The translations under genes and the position numbers were made by a program. Under the pieces are notes generated by a model. The model worked only from the letters and a program-made list of their open reading frames with translations. It made no database searches and was not told the origin of the DNA. 64,000 nt of DNA from Gambelia wislizenii (Eukaryota > Chordata > Lepidosauria > Squamata > Crotaphytidae): NCBI GenBank assembly GCA_030847615.1, contig JAUMIR010000005.1, forward strand, positions 61,965,001 to 62,029,000, written 5' to 3'. Below, piece by piece: positions 11,712 to 22,046 of this stretch (within the stretch, counting starts at the first letter, position 1; every line of letters starts with the position of its first letter).

Positions 11712-11855
11712 TCTAGAATAGGGATGAGAATCATGTGCTCTTCATATGTCATTGGACTGCAACTCCCAGAAGCCCTAGCCATCACAGCCACTGGTGAAAA
11801 ATGCTGGAAGCTGAAGCCGAGCAACATCTGGAAGCTACATGACCCCTCCCCCCAG
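11712..11855. mobile_element. Non-autonomous hAT-like element
   Basis: Starts AGGGATGAGAATCATGTGCT, has the GGACTGCAACTCCCAGAAG core and the AGCAACATCTGGAAGCTACA right arm, the order expected for the amniote fold-back family with CAGGGATG tips. The right tip is eroded. Confidence 0.5.
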
Positions 11856-11944
11856 ATGTAGATAAGCCATCAGTCAGATCCAGCAGCACACATCATTTTT
11901 CTTGCATTCAGAATGCAGGAGCAAGACTGCTAATCATGACTGCG

Positions 11945-12030
11945 ACAAAGCTTAGAAAAGTTCTTTTTTGGATTATAACTCCCAGAAACCTCCAGTCAGC
12001 ATGGGCAATAGTAACTTTTCCAAGCCTTGG
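11945..12030. mobile_element. Short hAT-like fold-back element
   Basis: Left arm AAGCTTAGAAAAGTTCTTTT and right arm AGTAACTTTTCCAAGCCTT are imperfect inverted repeats, and the centre carries the GGATTATAACTCCCAGAAAC core. It belongs with the copies at 8,567, 13,781, 57,840 and 60,336. Confidence 0.55.
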
Positions 12031-12034
12031 ATTG

Positions 12035-13775
12035 GGCAGTATGAGGTTGTGATATTGCTAACCAGCCTCAAGGGCTCCTGTTCCCTTTCCAGGCATAACT
12101 GAAAGTCCTAGTTTTAAACTTTAAAGGCTGTCAATGGGAACAGGGAACCTGAGAAATTGCCTTTTCTCCATGTACTTAACACAAACCTTAAAATATGTTT
12201 GTGTTTGTTTAGTGTATTTCTGTCCCGCCTTTCTCCCATCAACCTTAGTTCTATGCATACTTACTTAAAGTTTGACTGTGCTTGTTGTAAGCTGGACAGT
12301 GAAGCTTACTTCTGAGTGCACATTCATAGAACTGAGTTCCACAGCAGGCGGATAAACAGTAATTTTGCCTTGGTCAGTGGTGCAACTGTATAAGCATGTT
12401 TATTCAGAGTAAGCCCCCTGAATTCAATGGCACTCACTCCTAAAAAAATGATTAATGATCAAACTTGGACTTGAAGTGAGCACGATTACTAAATTATATT
12501 AATACAGTACGGTGTTTAATATTTTACAGAACTGAACAATGTAAAATAAAAAGGTGATTTTCTGCCTCTTCTTGTCATGTGCAAATCCATGCACATGCAA
12601 TGTGCACTTTGCTACATTGTTTTATAAATAAAAATGAAAGGCTAAAGCAGCCCTTTTAAAGACATGAAATTAAATAATTCTATAATGTCCCCTTTATCAT
12701 CCCTAACTGAAAATCAGAGGTTATGTTTCTGAACACCATCTTCCTACACCTACAGTAGAAACCATAGTACATAATGAGAAGAACAGCTATAATATAGACT
12801 GCTTTTGGCAGTCTACAGCCTAAGCTCTGACTGGGAAAATCAGTGCAAAAGATCATCTAATACTAAGTTATTCTGTTTGAGCCTGGAGCTTTGAAAAGAG
12901 GGCTAGTCATGAAACATAAGGTCCCTTCGAGTGCTCAGTGATACAATGTAAATAAAACATTGGGGAGCAGAAATACATGTGGAAAGATCTTTGGAGAAGA
13001 GGATGGAGAAACTGGATAACAAGAACAGAAAAAGCAACACCTAACTCAAAACAGATCGGGGGGGGGGGATAGAAATTGCATTGGCAGTTAATGGCCCAAA
13101 TAGGGACACTTGCCAGTAAGTTATGTTCAATGAGAAGTGAAACCAAGAAACATCCTTGACTGTACATCATGTTTGTCCAGTGTTTGCATGCTGACTAAGC
13201 AAGAAGATGAGCAAGACCTTCGATGCTACCTGTTTCCATTTCATAGAATGCCATTTCCATGATGATCATCCAGAAAAAGAAGCAAATGAACAAACTGATC
13301 CTAATAAGCATTATGTTTCAGAACTTGTGATACTAGCCTAACTTTCTGGCTCTGGAGCGCTTTGCACATTACAATTTAATGACATGGGACTACACTTGAG
13401 AGTCATTCCTGCATCTGAAAACATCATGTGGGGATGATTAATACATTATCTGTCTCAGAGAAAGACTCATGTGTCGTTAAGCTGCTTCTTGAATCTCATA
13501 GTACACATTTGTCTTTCCTAGAAATAATCGTATACTAAGCATTCTTATATTAAACATTGGTTGTAATTGGGTGGGCATCTTCATTTTTATCATTTTTTAA
13601 AAAATCATTCTCGTATTATGTCTGACATGGCAGTGATTGGCAGGGATACTCATGTGTATTACTTGCGTATTACTTTGAAATGTGATGTGGAAAGCAAACT
13701 TCAATTCATGTAGATCAATGCATAAAAACTAATATTGCTAAGTATAATAGAGACCCAAATCCTGACAGACCAAGG
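12035..13775. other. Unassigned region with scattered repeat scraps
   Basis: 12,190-12,240 resembles a minus-strand L2-like 3' end (CCCGCCTTTCTCCCA). 12,230-12,430 holds two scraps of the old repeat also hinted at 4,240. A G run sits at 13,060-13,069. Otherwise AT-rich sequence without recognisable coding potential. Confidence 0.35.
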
Positions 13776-13780
13776 GGAAA

Positions 13781-13877
13781 GCTGAGAAGAGTTACTTTTT
13801 GGATTACAACTCCCAAAATAGCATGCTGGGGTGGGGGATTCTCAGAGTTGTAGTCCAAAAAGTAATTCTTCCAAGCG
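13781..13877. mobile_element. Short fold-back (hAT-like) element
   Basis: About 40-base arms face each other: GAAGAGTTACTTTTTGGATT on the left pairs with the right arm ending CCAAAAAGTAATTCTTCC. It would fold into a hairpin with a loop around GCATGCTGGGG. This is the clearest copy in the window of a short non-coding family. Confidence 0.7.
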
Positions 13878-13921
13878 CTGAGGACAGCTGCTAAAAACAA
13901 TTGGAATAATCTTTTCTAGGG

Positions 13922-14352
13922 TGGTTGTTGTGTGCTTTCAAATCAACTCTGATTCAGGAGATTATCACACTACACTGCTATAGTGCTATTATTCCACTTT
14001 AACTGCTATGGCTGCCTCCTGTGAAATTCTGGGGTTTGCAGTTTAGGGAGGGGCATTTAGCAATTTCAGCCAGAGAGTTCTTAGGCCTCCCTAAACTACA
14101 AGCCCCAGAATTCCACAGGAGACAGCCATAGCAGTTAAAGTGAAATAATAGCACTACAACAGTATAGTGTGATAAAGTGCTTAATGGTGACCCTATCATA
14201 GGATTTTCTTGGTAAAATTTGTTCCAAGGTGGTTTGCCATTGCCTTCCTCTGAACACCTTATATTCCCTAGCAGTTCTTCCAAGAACCAACCAGGCCTGA
14301 CCCTGCTTAGTTTCAAAGATCGGATATGGTCTGGTGCCTTCAGGGTGTTTAA
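13922..14352 (-). mobile_element. 5S-derived Sauria SINE, split by a fold-back element
   Basis: In minus sense, the head (14,285-14,352) reads GATCTTTGAAACTAAGCAGG and GTCAGGCCTGGTTGG, a 5S-rRNA-like polymerase III promoter region. The tail (13,922-13,955 and 14,183-14,250) reads AATCCTATGATAGGGTCACC and ends TTTGAAAGCACACAACAACC. A 227-bp fold-back transposon separates the last 35 bases from the rest. Confidence 0.8.
13956..14182. mobile_element. Fold-back transposon inserted in the 5S SINE
   Basis: The arms 13,963-14,050 and 14,087-14,174 are long inverted repeats: TATCACACTACACTGCTATA on the left mirrors the right end TATAGTGTGATA, and both contain CCACTTTAACTGCTATGGCT (or its complement). 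It carries no coding sequence. Exact boundaries and target duplication are unclear because the SINE flanks have diverged. The arm phrases resemble the neighbouring element at 14,417. Confidence 0.75.
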
Positions 14353-14416
14353 GCTGTTTTGGGATTTTGTGCAATTAAAGCTGGTTAATGACAGTAGAAG
14401 AGTAAGGCTGTTGAAA

Positions 14417-14616
14417 CACTGCAGGAATAATCCAGTTTGTCACCACTTTAACTGCTTTGGCTCATTGCTATGGAATTCTGAGATCTGTAATTTTGTGATA
14501 TATTTAGCCTTCTCTGTCAGAAAGTTCTGGTGCCACAACAAACTACAAATCCCGGGATTCCATAGGATGGAGCCATGATAGTTAAAGTGGTGTCAGACTG
14601 TATTATTTCTGTAGTG
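14417..14616. mobile_element. Fold-back transposon (CACTGCAG ends)
   Basis: Left end CACTGCAGGAATAATCCAGT is mirrored by the right end ATTATTTCTGTAGTG. The inner arms share CACCACTTTAACTG and ATTCCATAGG phrases. The internal TTTAACTG core links it with the element at 13,956. The length, ends and lack of coding fit a hAT-type miniature element, but I see no clean 8-bp duplication. Confidence 0.7.
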
Positions 14617-14619
14617 TGT

Positions 14620-15800
14620 CAGCAGCCTATATCTCACATTTAGAAATACATATTGGTAGTCTTTTTATACTGTTCCTTTAGTGCCAGCAGGTATTTGCTC
14701 TTGATCTTATTTACAATGCTGGGTACCTCCTGAGAAGAGGAGAATTCCAAACAGATTCCACCACAACTGGCCAGAAACATTATCAACATCAACAGTGCCA
14801 ATCAACTGTTCAGTTGAGAAAATCTTTGGGTGAAGTAGCATGTGAATGTCAGAGCTTGCTGTTCTGAGTTTTGAATAAGACACAGATTTTATTTTGTATA
14901 CTGATGGCTTATGTTTAAAACCTTACTGGATGAAAAAAAATGTATATCAGAAGCACTGAATTGCTTTTCCATTTTTTAAAAAAACCCTCAGAATTTCATC
15001 CTGGCCATTTTAAAAGGTGGCCAAAAGTACACAATCACAGTCCCACTTGCAGAAAAACCCATCTCAGGCAACACCAAAGAAAAACTATTCCCTTCTTGCT
15101 CACCCTTGATCTCTCTCTCTATTTGCCTCAAGCATACTTTCTGATTCTTTCTCTCACCTGTATTTTGTATTTTCATCTGGGATACTTCTGTGCCTGAAGT
15201 CACTTGCTTTCAGACATGCCCCTATTGCTTAGTATGAACTAATTCAGGTGGGTCTTCATGTTTATTCTCATTTGTACAAGTGTTCTGTTAACACTGAAGA
15301 ATTTCACAGAGAATTGATATGCCAAGTGTCTCATTCTTTCTTAGGTAACTCAACATAAAACAGTGGCTACACACACACATAAGGCTCATCCCCTGGATTT
15401 ACAGTTCCTTAGTGTTGAATTCTTCCCCTAATACTTGATTTAGAAAAACAAGGTTTTTGAGGGCTCAGAACATGCAGCATATGCTGACACAATAATCATT
15501 ACAATTTAATTGACATACAGAATTGGCTGCAACAGAATACTGTACAGCGAAATAAAAACAGAGTGTCATAATACTATGACACTCCCCTTAACCTCCCCGC
15601 AACATCGCTAAAATAGAGTATCACATCAAATGGAATGCAAAAGCATTGTGGTACAAACCTATGTATGAGAAGACTAAACAGTTTTAACTAACTTTTCCCT
15701 CAGTGATATACGGTTTGTTTTGCTGTAAACAGCCAAAACCTGAACCTGTGGTATGCATTATCAGAGTAATTACGTTTGACAGACTTAAGCCCCATTCAAG
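14620..15800. other. Unassigned AT-rich region
   Basis: No recognised gene or repeat. 15,555-15,585 has a small hairpin built on GAGTGTCATAATACTATGACACTC, which is symmetrical but isolated. Confidence 0.4.
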
Positions 15801-15813
15801 CATCAGCCTGTAG

Positions 15814-16145
15814 GGAGATTTTCAGATGGGGAAATTATTCCCCAGGGAGATCGGGACAGAATTGTTTCTGTCCCGGAAGCAGCGCCTGTTTCGCACGCCC
15901 ACTTCCCTCTCCCGATCTTCCATCATCCTGATGCTGTGCTCGTTCTATTTCTTTTTATTAACAACAAACTCTTGTTAATAAAATATCACGGAAGGTACCG
16001 GCAGGGAAATAGAATGAGCACAGTGTCAGGACGACGGGAGATCGGGAGAGGGAAGTGGGCATGCGAAACATGGCGCTGCTTCCAGGACAGAAACAATTCT
16101 GTTCCGATCTCCCTGGGGAATAATTTCCCTGTCTAAAAATCTCCT
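15814..16145. mobile_element. Fold-back DNA transposon, GGA-TTTTCAGA family, copy 1
   Basis: The arms 15,814-15,950 and about 16,005-16,145 are inverted repeats: GGGAGATTTTCAGATGGGGA on the left mirrors the right end TCTAAAAATCTCC. The loop contains the smaller palindrome ATTAACAACAAACTCTTGTTAAT around 15,958. The trinucleotide TAG flanks it on both sides (15,811-15,813 and 16,146-16,148). No coding sequence. See the other copies at 22,047, 24,251, 37,214, 43,845 and 54,057. Confidence 0.8.
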
Positions 16146-16280
16146 TAGTGTGGAAGGTGGTGAAGACTTGGGTACACATGTACAGTCGTCCCTTCACATT
16201 CGCGGGGGTTCTGTTCCGCGGACCCCCGCGAATGTGAAAAATCCGTGAATAACGACTCCACTCCCCCCTCCCTCCCCAGG

Positions 16281-16663
16281 CCTTCGCGGGGCCTTCCTAG
16301 GCCCCACGGAGGTCTCCCCGGCCCTTCCTCCCTCCCTCCCCGGGCCTTCGCGGGGCCTTCCTAGGCCCCGCGGAGGTCTCCCCGGCCCTTCCTGCCTCCC
16401 TCCCCGGGCCTTCGCGGGGCCTTGCTAGGCCCCGCGGAGGTCTCCCCGGCCCTTCCTGCCTCCCTCCCCGGGCCTTCGCGGGGCCTTGCTAGGCCCCGCG
16501 GAGGTCTCCCCGGCCCTTCCTCCCTCCCTCCCCGGGCCTTCGCGGGGCCTTGCTAGGCCCCGCGAGGTCTCCCCGGCCCTTCCTCCCTCCCTCCCCAGGC
16601 CTTCGCGGGGCCTTGCTAGGCCCCACGGACGTCTCCCCGGCCCTCCCTCCCTCCTTCCCCAGG
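16281..16663. repeat. 64-bp tandem repeat block, left edge of the satellite
   Basis: Six units start with CCTTCGCGGGGCCTT at 16,281, 16,345, 16,409, 16,473, 16,537 and 16,600, giving a 64-bp period (one unit has 63). They carry CTAGGCCCC(G/A)CGG and a TTCCTCCCTCCCTCCCC stretch that the main array lacks. The units drift from CCTTCCTAGG to CCTTGCTAGG from left to right. This is a distinct variant at the array edge. Confidence 0.9.
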
Positions 16664-17337
16664 CCTTCGCGGGGCCTCCGGGGGTCCCGCGAAGGCCTCG
16701 CCACCCCTCCCCAGGCCTTCGTGGGGCCTCTGGAGGGCCTCTGGGGGTCCCTCGAAGGCCTCCCCACCCCTCACCAGGCCTTCGCGGGGCCTCCGGGGGT
16801 ATCGCGAAGGCCTCGCCACCCCTCCCAAAGCCTTCGCGGGGCCTCCGGAGGTCCTCCGGGGGTCCCGCGAAGGCCTCGCCACCCCTCCCCAAGCCTTCGC
16901 GGGGCCTCCAGAGGGCCTCCGGGGGTCCCACGAAGGCCTCCCCACCCCTCCCCAGGCCTTCGCGGGGCCTCCGGGGGTCTCGCGAAGGCCTCGCCACCCC
17001 TCCCCAAGCCTTCACGGGGCCTCCGGACGGCCTCCAGGGGTCCCACGAAGGCCTCCCCACCCCTCCCAAAGCCTTCGCGGGGCCTCTGGAGGGCCTCCAG
17101 GGGTACCTCGAAGGCCTCCCCAGGCCTTCGCGGGGCCTCCGGAGGGCCTCCGGGGGTCCCACGAAGGCCTTGCCACCCCTCCCCAGGCCTTCGCGGGGCC
17201 TCCGGAGGGCCTCCAGGGGTCCCGCAAAGGTCTCCCCAGCCCTCCCCAGGCCTTCGCGGGGCCTCCGGAGGGCCTCCGGGGGTCCCGCAAAGGCCTCCCC
17301 ACCCCAACCCAGGCCTTCGCGGGGCCTCCAGGGGTCC

Positions 17338-18952
17338 CGCGAAGGCCTCGCCACCCCTCCCCAAGCCTTCGCGGGGCCTCCGGAGGGCCTCCGGGGGTCC
17401 CGTGAAGGCCTCCCCACCCCTCCCCAGGCCTTCGCGGCGCCTCCGGAGGGCCTCCAGGGGTCCCGCGAAGGCCTCCCCACCCCTCCCCAGGCCTTCGCGG
17501 GGCCTCCGGGGGTCCTGCGAAGGCCTCGCCACCCCTCCTAAAGCCTTCGCGGGGCCTCCGGAGGTCCCGTGAAGGCCTCGCCACCCCTCCCGAAGCCTTT
17601 GCGGAGCCTCCGGAGGGCCTCCGGGGGTCCCGCGAAGGCCTCCCCACCCCTCCCCAGGCCTTCGCGGCGCCTCCGGAGGGCCTCCGGGGGTCCCGCGAAG
17701 GCCTCGCCACCCCTCCCCAGGACTTCGCGGGGCCTCTGGGGGGCCTCCAGGTGTCCCGAGAAGGCCTCGCCACCCCTCCCCAGGCCTTCGCGGCGCCTCC
17801 GGAGGGCCCCTGGGCGTCCCGCGAAGGCCTCGCCACCCCTCCACAGGCCTTTGTGGCGCCTCCGGAGGGCCTCCAGGGGTCCCGTGAAGGCCTCCCCACC
17901 CCTCCCCAGGCCTTCGCAGGGCCTCTGGAGGGCCTCCGGGCGTCCCGCGAAGGCCTCCCCACCCCTCCCCAGGCCTTCGCGGTGCCTCCGGAGGGCCTCC
18001 GGGCGTCCAGTGGAGGCCTCGCCACCCCTCCCCAAGCCTTCGCGGGGCCTCCGGAGGGCCTCCGGGGGTCCCGTGAAGGCCTCGCCACCCCTCCCCAGGC
18101 CTTCGCAGGGCCTCCGGAGGGCCTCCGGGGGTCCCGCGAAGGCCTCGCCACCCCTCCCCAAGCCTTCGCGGGGCCTCCGGAGGGCCTCCGGGGGTCCCGT
18201 GAAGGCCTCCCCACCCCTCCCCAGGCCTTCGCGGCGCCTCCGGAGGGCCTCCAGGGGTCCCGCGAAGGCCTCCCCACCCCTCCCCAGGCCTTCGCGGGGC
18301 CTCCGGGGGTCCTGCGAAGGCCTCGCCACCCCTCCTAAAGCCTTCGCGGGGCCTCCGGAGGTCCCGTGAAGGCCTCGCCACCCCTCCCGAAGCCTTTGCG
18401 GAGCCTCCGGAGGGCCTCCGGGGGTCCCGCGAAGGCCTCCCCACCCCTCCCCAGGCCTTAGCGGCGCCTCCGGAGGGCCTCCGGGGGTCCCGCGAAGGCC
18501 TCGCCACCCCTCCCCAGGACTTCGCGGGGCCTCTGGGGGGCCTCCAGGTGTCCCGAGAAGGCCTCGCCACCCCTCCCCAGGCCTTCGCGGCGCCTCCGGA
18601 GGGCCCCTGGGCGTCCCGCGAAGGCCTCGCCACCCCTCCACAGGCCTTTGTGGCGCCTCCGGAGGGCCTCCAGGGGTCCCGTGAAGGCCTCCCCACCCCT
18701 CCCCAGGCCTTCGCAGGGCCTCTGGAGGGCCTCCGGGCGTCCCGCGAAGGCCTCCCCACCCCTCCCCAGGCCTTCGCGGCGCCTCCGGAGGGCCTCCGGG
18801 CGTCCAGTGGAGGCCTCGCCACCCCTCCCCAAGCCTTCGCGGGGCCTCCGGAGGGCCTCCGGGGGTCCCGTGAAGGCCTCGCCACCCCTCCCCAGGCCTT
18901 CGCAGGGCCTCCGGAGGGCCTCCGGGGGTCCCGCGAAGGCCTCGCCACCCCT
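17338..18952. repeat. 797-bp higher-order duplication within the array
   Basis: Variant landmarks recur at exactly 797 bp: CCTCCTAAAG at 17,534 and 18,331; CCACAGGCCTTTGTGG at 17,841 and 18,638; GGGCGTCCAGTGG at 18,001 and 18,798. The blocks 17,338-18,155 and 18,135-18,952 agree almost throughout, with only scattered changes (such as GGTGCC against GGCGCC near 17,981/18,778). The match stops at CCCCAAGCC against CCCCAGGAC. Confidence 0.9.
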
Positions 18953-20237
18953 CCCCAGGACTTCGCGGGGCCTCTGGGGGGCCTCCGGGGGTCCCGCAAA
19001 GGCCTCGCCACCCCTCCCCAGGCCTTCACGGCGCCTCCGGAGGGCCTCCGGGCGTCCCGCGAAGGCCTCGCCACCCCTCCCCAGGCCTTTGCGGCGCCTC
19101 CGGAGGGCCTCCAGGGGTCCCGCGAAGGCCTCCCCACCCCTCCCCAGGCCTTCGCAGGGCCTCCGGAGGGCCTCCGGGCGTCCCGCGAAGGCCTCCCCAC
19201 CCCTCCCCAGGCCTTCGCGGCGCCTCCGGAGGGCCTCCGGGCGTCCCGCGAAGGCCTCGCCACCCCTCCCCAAGCCTTCGCGGGGCCTCCGGAGTGCCTC
19301 CGGGGGTCCCGCGAAGGCCTCGCCACCCCTCCCCAGGCCTTCGCGGGGCCTCCGGAGGCCCTCCGGGGGTCCCGCGAAGGCCTCGCCACCCCTCCCCAAG
19401 CCTTCACGGGGCCTCCGGAGGGCCTCCGGGGGTCCCGCGAAGGCCTCGCCACCCCTCCCCAGGCCTTCGCGGGGCCTCCGGAGGCCCTCCGGGGGTCCCG
19501 CAAGGTCTCGCCACCCCTCCCCAGGCCTTCGCGGCGCCTCCGGAGGGCCTCCGGGGGTCCCGTGGAGGCCTCGCCACCCCTCCCCAAGCCTTCGCGGGGC
19601 CTCCGGAGGGCCTCCGGGGGTCCCGCGAAGGCCTCGCCACCCCTCCCCAGGCCTTCGTGGGGCCTCCGGAGGGCCTCCGGGGGTCCCGCGAAGGCCTCCC
19701 CACCCCTCCCCAGGCCTTCGCGGGGCCTCCGGAGGGTCTCCGGGGGTCCCGCGAAGGTCTCCCCACCCCTCCCCAGGCCTTCGCAGGGCCTCCGGAGGGC
19801 CTCCGGGGGTCCCGCGAAGGCCTCCCCACCCCTACCCAGGCCTTCGCGGCGCCTCCTGAGGGCCTCCGGGGGTCCCGCGAAGGCCTCCCCACCCATCCCC
19901 AGGCCTTCGCGGCGCCTCCTGAGGGCCTCCGAGCGTCCCGCGAAGGCCTCCCCACCCATCCCCAGGCCTTCGCGGGGCCTCCGGGGGTCCCGCGAAGGCC
20001 TCCCCACCCCTCCCAAAGCCTTTGCGGGGCCTCCGTGGGTCCTGCGAAGGCCTCGCCACCCCTCCCCAAGCCTTCGCGGGGCCTCCGGAGGGCCTCCGGG
20101 GGTCCCGTGAAGGCCTCCCCACCCCTCCCCAGGCCTTCGCGGTGCCTCCGGAGGGCCTCCGGGGGTCCCGCGAAGGCCTCCCCACCCCTCCCCAGGCCTT
20201 CGCGGGGCCTCCGGGGTCCTGCGAAGGCCTCGCCATC

Positions 20238-20560
20238 CCTCCTAAAGCCTTCGCGGGGCCTCCGGAGGTCCCGTGAAGGCCTCGCTACCCCTCCCGAAGC
20301 CTTCGCGGAGCCTCCGGAGGGCCTCTGGGGGTCCCGCGCAGGCCTCCCCACCCCTCCCCAGGCCTTCGCGGTGCCTCCGGAGGGCCTCCGGGGGTCCCGC
20401 GAAGGCCTCCCCACCCCTCCCCAAGCCTTTGCGGGGCCTCCGGAGGGCCTCCGGGGGTCCCGCGAAGGCCTCGCCACCCCTCCCCAGGACTTCGCGGGGC
20501 CTCCGGGGTCCTGCGAAGGCCTCGCCACCCCTCCTAAAGCCTTCGCGGGTCCTCCGGAGG
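20238..20560. repeat. Further local duplication in the array (292-bp step)
   Basis: The rare CCTCCTAAAG variant reappears at 20,238 and 20,530, 292 bp apart, each followed by the GGAGGTCCCGTGAAGGCC and CCCGAAGCCTTCGCGGAGCC units seen at 17,534 and 18,331. This shows block-wise spread of a three-unit motif within the array. Confidence 0.75.
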
Positions 20561-21169
20561 TCCCGTGAAGGCCTCGCCACCCCTCCCGAAGCCTTCGCGG
20601 AGCCTCCGGAGGGCCTCCGGGAGTCCCGCGCAGGCCTCCCCACCCCTCCCCAAGCCTTCGCGGGGCCTCCGGAGGGCCTCCGGGGGTCCCGCGAAGGCCT
20701 TGCCACCCCTCCCCAGGACTTCGCGGGGCCTCTGGGGGGCCTCCGGGGGTCCCGCGAAGGCCTCGCCACCCCTCCCCAGGCCTTCGCGGCACCTCCGGAG
20801 GGCCTCCGGGCGTCCCGCAAAGGCCTCCCCACCCCTCCCCAGGCCTTCGCGGCGCCTCCGGAGGGCCTCCGGGGGTCCCACGAAGGCCTCCCCACCCCTC
20901 CCCAGGCCTTCGCAGGGCCTCCGGAGGGCCTCCGGGCGTCCCGCGAAGGCCTCCCCACCCCTCCCCAGGCCTTCGCGGCGCCTCCGGAGGGCCTCCGGGC
21001 GTCCCGTGGAGGCCTCCCCGGGCCTCCCCGCTCCCTCCAGGTCTTTCACGGGGCCTCTGGAGGCCCCGTGTCGTGGTTTTGGGGGGGCCCGGGGGGGCCT
21101 CCCAAAACCGCGAATAACCAAAACCGCGAATGTCAAGTTCGCGAATGTGGAGGGACAACTGTAAACTGC

Positions 21170-22043
21170 AGCTCTATGTGCATGTGTTGAGGGTGATGGT
21201 CTGAAGAAGGCTTTGTAACTGTGCTCGGTTGCATGTGGATGTTTAAAACTAGTAGGTACCCAGGTGAATGCACCTGTAGTCTTCAGTAGCAGATAGTGAA
21301 GAAATCAAACCAGTCCAGGTTCATATACAGAACACCAGCAAAAGCAGAAACATGGTTGAAGGAGTCAGAGCTCTAAACACAAAAACAGTCTTGAGCAGGT
21401 CCCAATATTATTCAGGGAGTCATCTGAGAGAGTTGTCCAAGATACACACTGAAGTCCAGAAATCTATCAAGCAAGAACATCAGACAAAATCACACAGTAT
21501 TGTTGGAGCTGTTGCTTGCAGCAAAGGAATAGGCTTGGTTACACTAATTTATAACCAGCTGTAAATCAGCACAGCTGGCCTAAGTAGCTCAGTGTTTTAC
21601 TTAAAAAGCAGACTGGAATGTTTTCGACTCCTTTGTAACTGATGTTTCAGTCTATGACACTCCACTGTTACCAAAAGAGGTCTTAGAAATTCCAAGAAAA
21701 TATCAAGTTTCTAATATGTTGGGGAAATTAGCAGCAACTCAACATTAGCAATGCAAGAGGGGGCAACAGAGAGGGGATCTTTACGCCAACTATACCCCTA
21801 CTATCTCTGAACAGACGCACACAAATGCAAAATGAAAAATCAACAATGATATTTATTAAAGACTTAAAAATAATAACACCAAACATGCACACATTCACAC
21901 AATACCACTAGGAATGGAAGAAGAGAGGTTGCCAGAGATAGGGAGATTTCTGGGGTGATACAACACCTGTCTCATAGTCCTGAAGTCATTGAGCAAGCCG
22001 GCAGCATGGATGGATGAATCTGGAGTAGCTAACACAGAATGAC
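21170..22043. other. Unassigned region
   Basis: Unique-looking sequence between the Tigger-like element and the next fold-back transposon. No coding features or repeats recognised. Confidence 0.4.
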
Positions 22044-22046
22044 ATA

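Larger units (their letters stand above)
16664..21030. repeat. 63-bp GC-rich tandem repeat array (satellite)
   Basis: The unit begins CCTTCGCGGGGCCTCCGGAG and ends CCACCCCTCCCCAGG; 63 bases, near 70 units. Shorter units of 52 bp lack an 11-base GGAGGGCCTCC-type segment (for example at 16,664). The first 43 bases of each unit form an imperfect palindrome (CCTTCGCGGG ... CCCGCGAAGG), so each unit could form a hairpin. CpG density is extreme. Because 63 is a multiple of three and the unit lacks stops, open frames up to about 1,080 codons arise on both strands; these encode 21-residue Pro/Gly/Arg periodic strings and are not genes. Confidence 0.97.
16183..21161. mobile_element. Tigger/pogo-like DNA transposon filled by a GC-rich satellite
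   Basis: The left end CAGTCGTCCCTTCACATTCG and the inverted right end (ending CGAATGTGGAGGGACAACTG) are terminal inverted repeats. They are flanked by TA at 16,181-16,182 and 21,162-21,163, the Tc1/mariner-superfamily target duplication. The CAGT-GTCCC tip with a TTCGCGGG continuation is of the Tigger (pogo) type. About 80-100 bp at each end are transposon-like (GAATAACGACTCC left; CCGCGAATAACC right), while the remaining 4.7 kb are tandem repeat. I see no transposase, so it is non-autonomous. At about 5 kb it is far larger than usual miniature Tigger relatives, entirely because of the array. Confidence 0.85.

Noticed and set aside
16281..21030. CRISPR-like array
   Set aside because: Units are head-to-tail without unique spacers, and the genome is vertebrate; it is a satellite.
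16425..21190. Very long open frames (up to about 1,080 codons) on both strands as protein genes
   Set aside because: They follow the 63-bp repeat period exactly, occur in several frames on both strands, and have no domain, splice or start context. They are by-products of the satellite.
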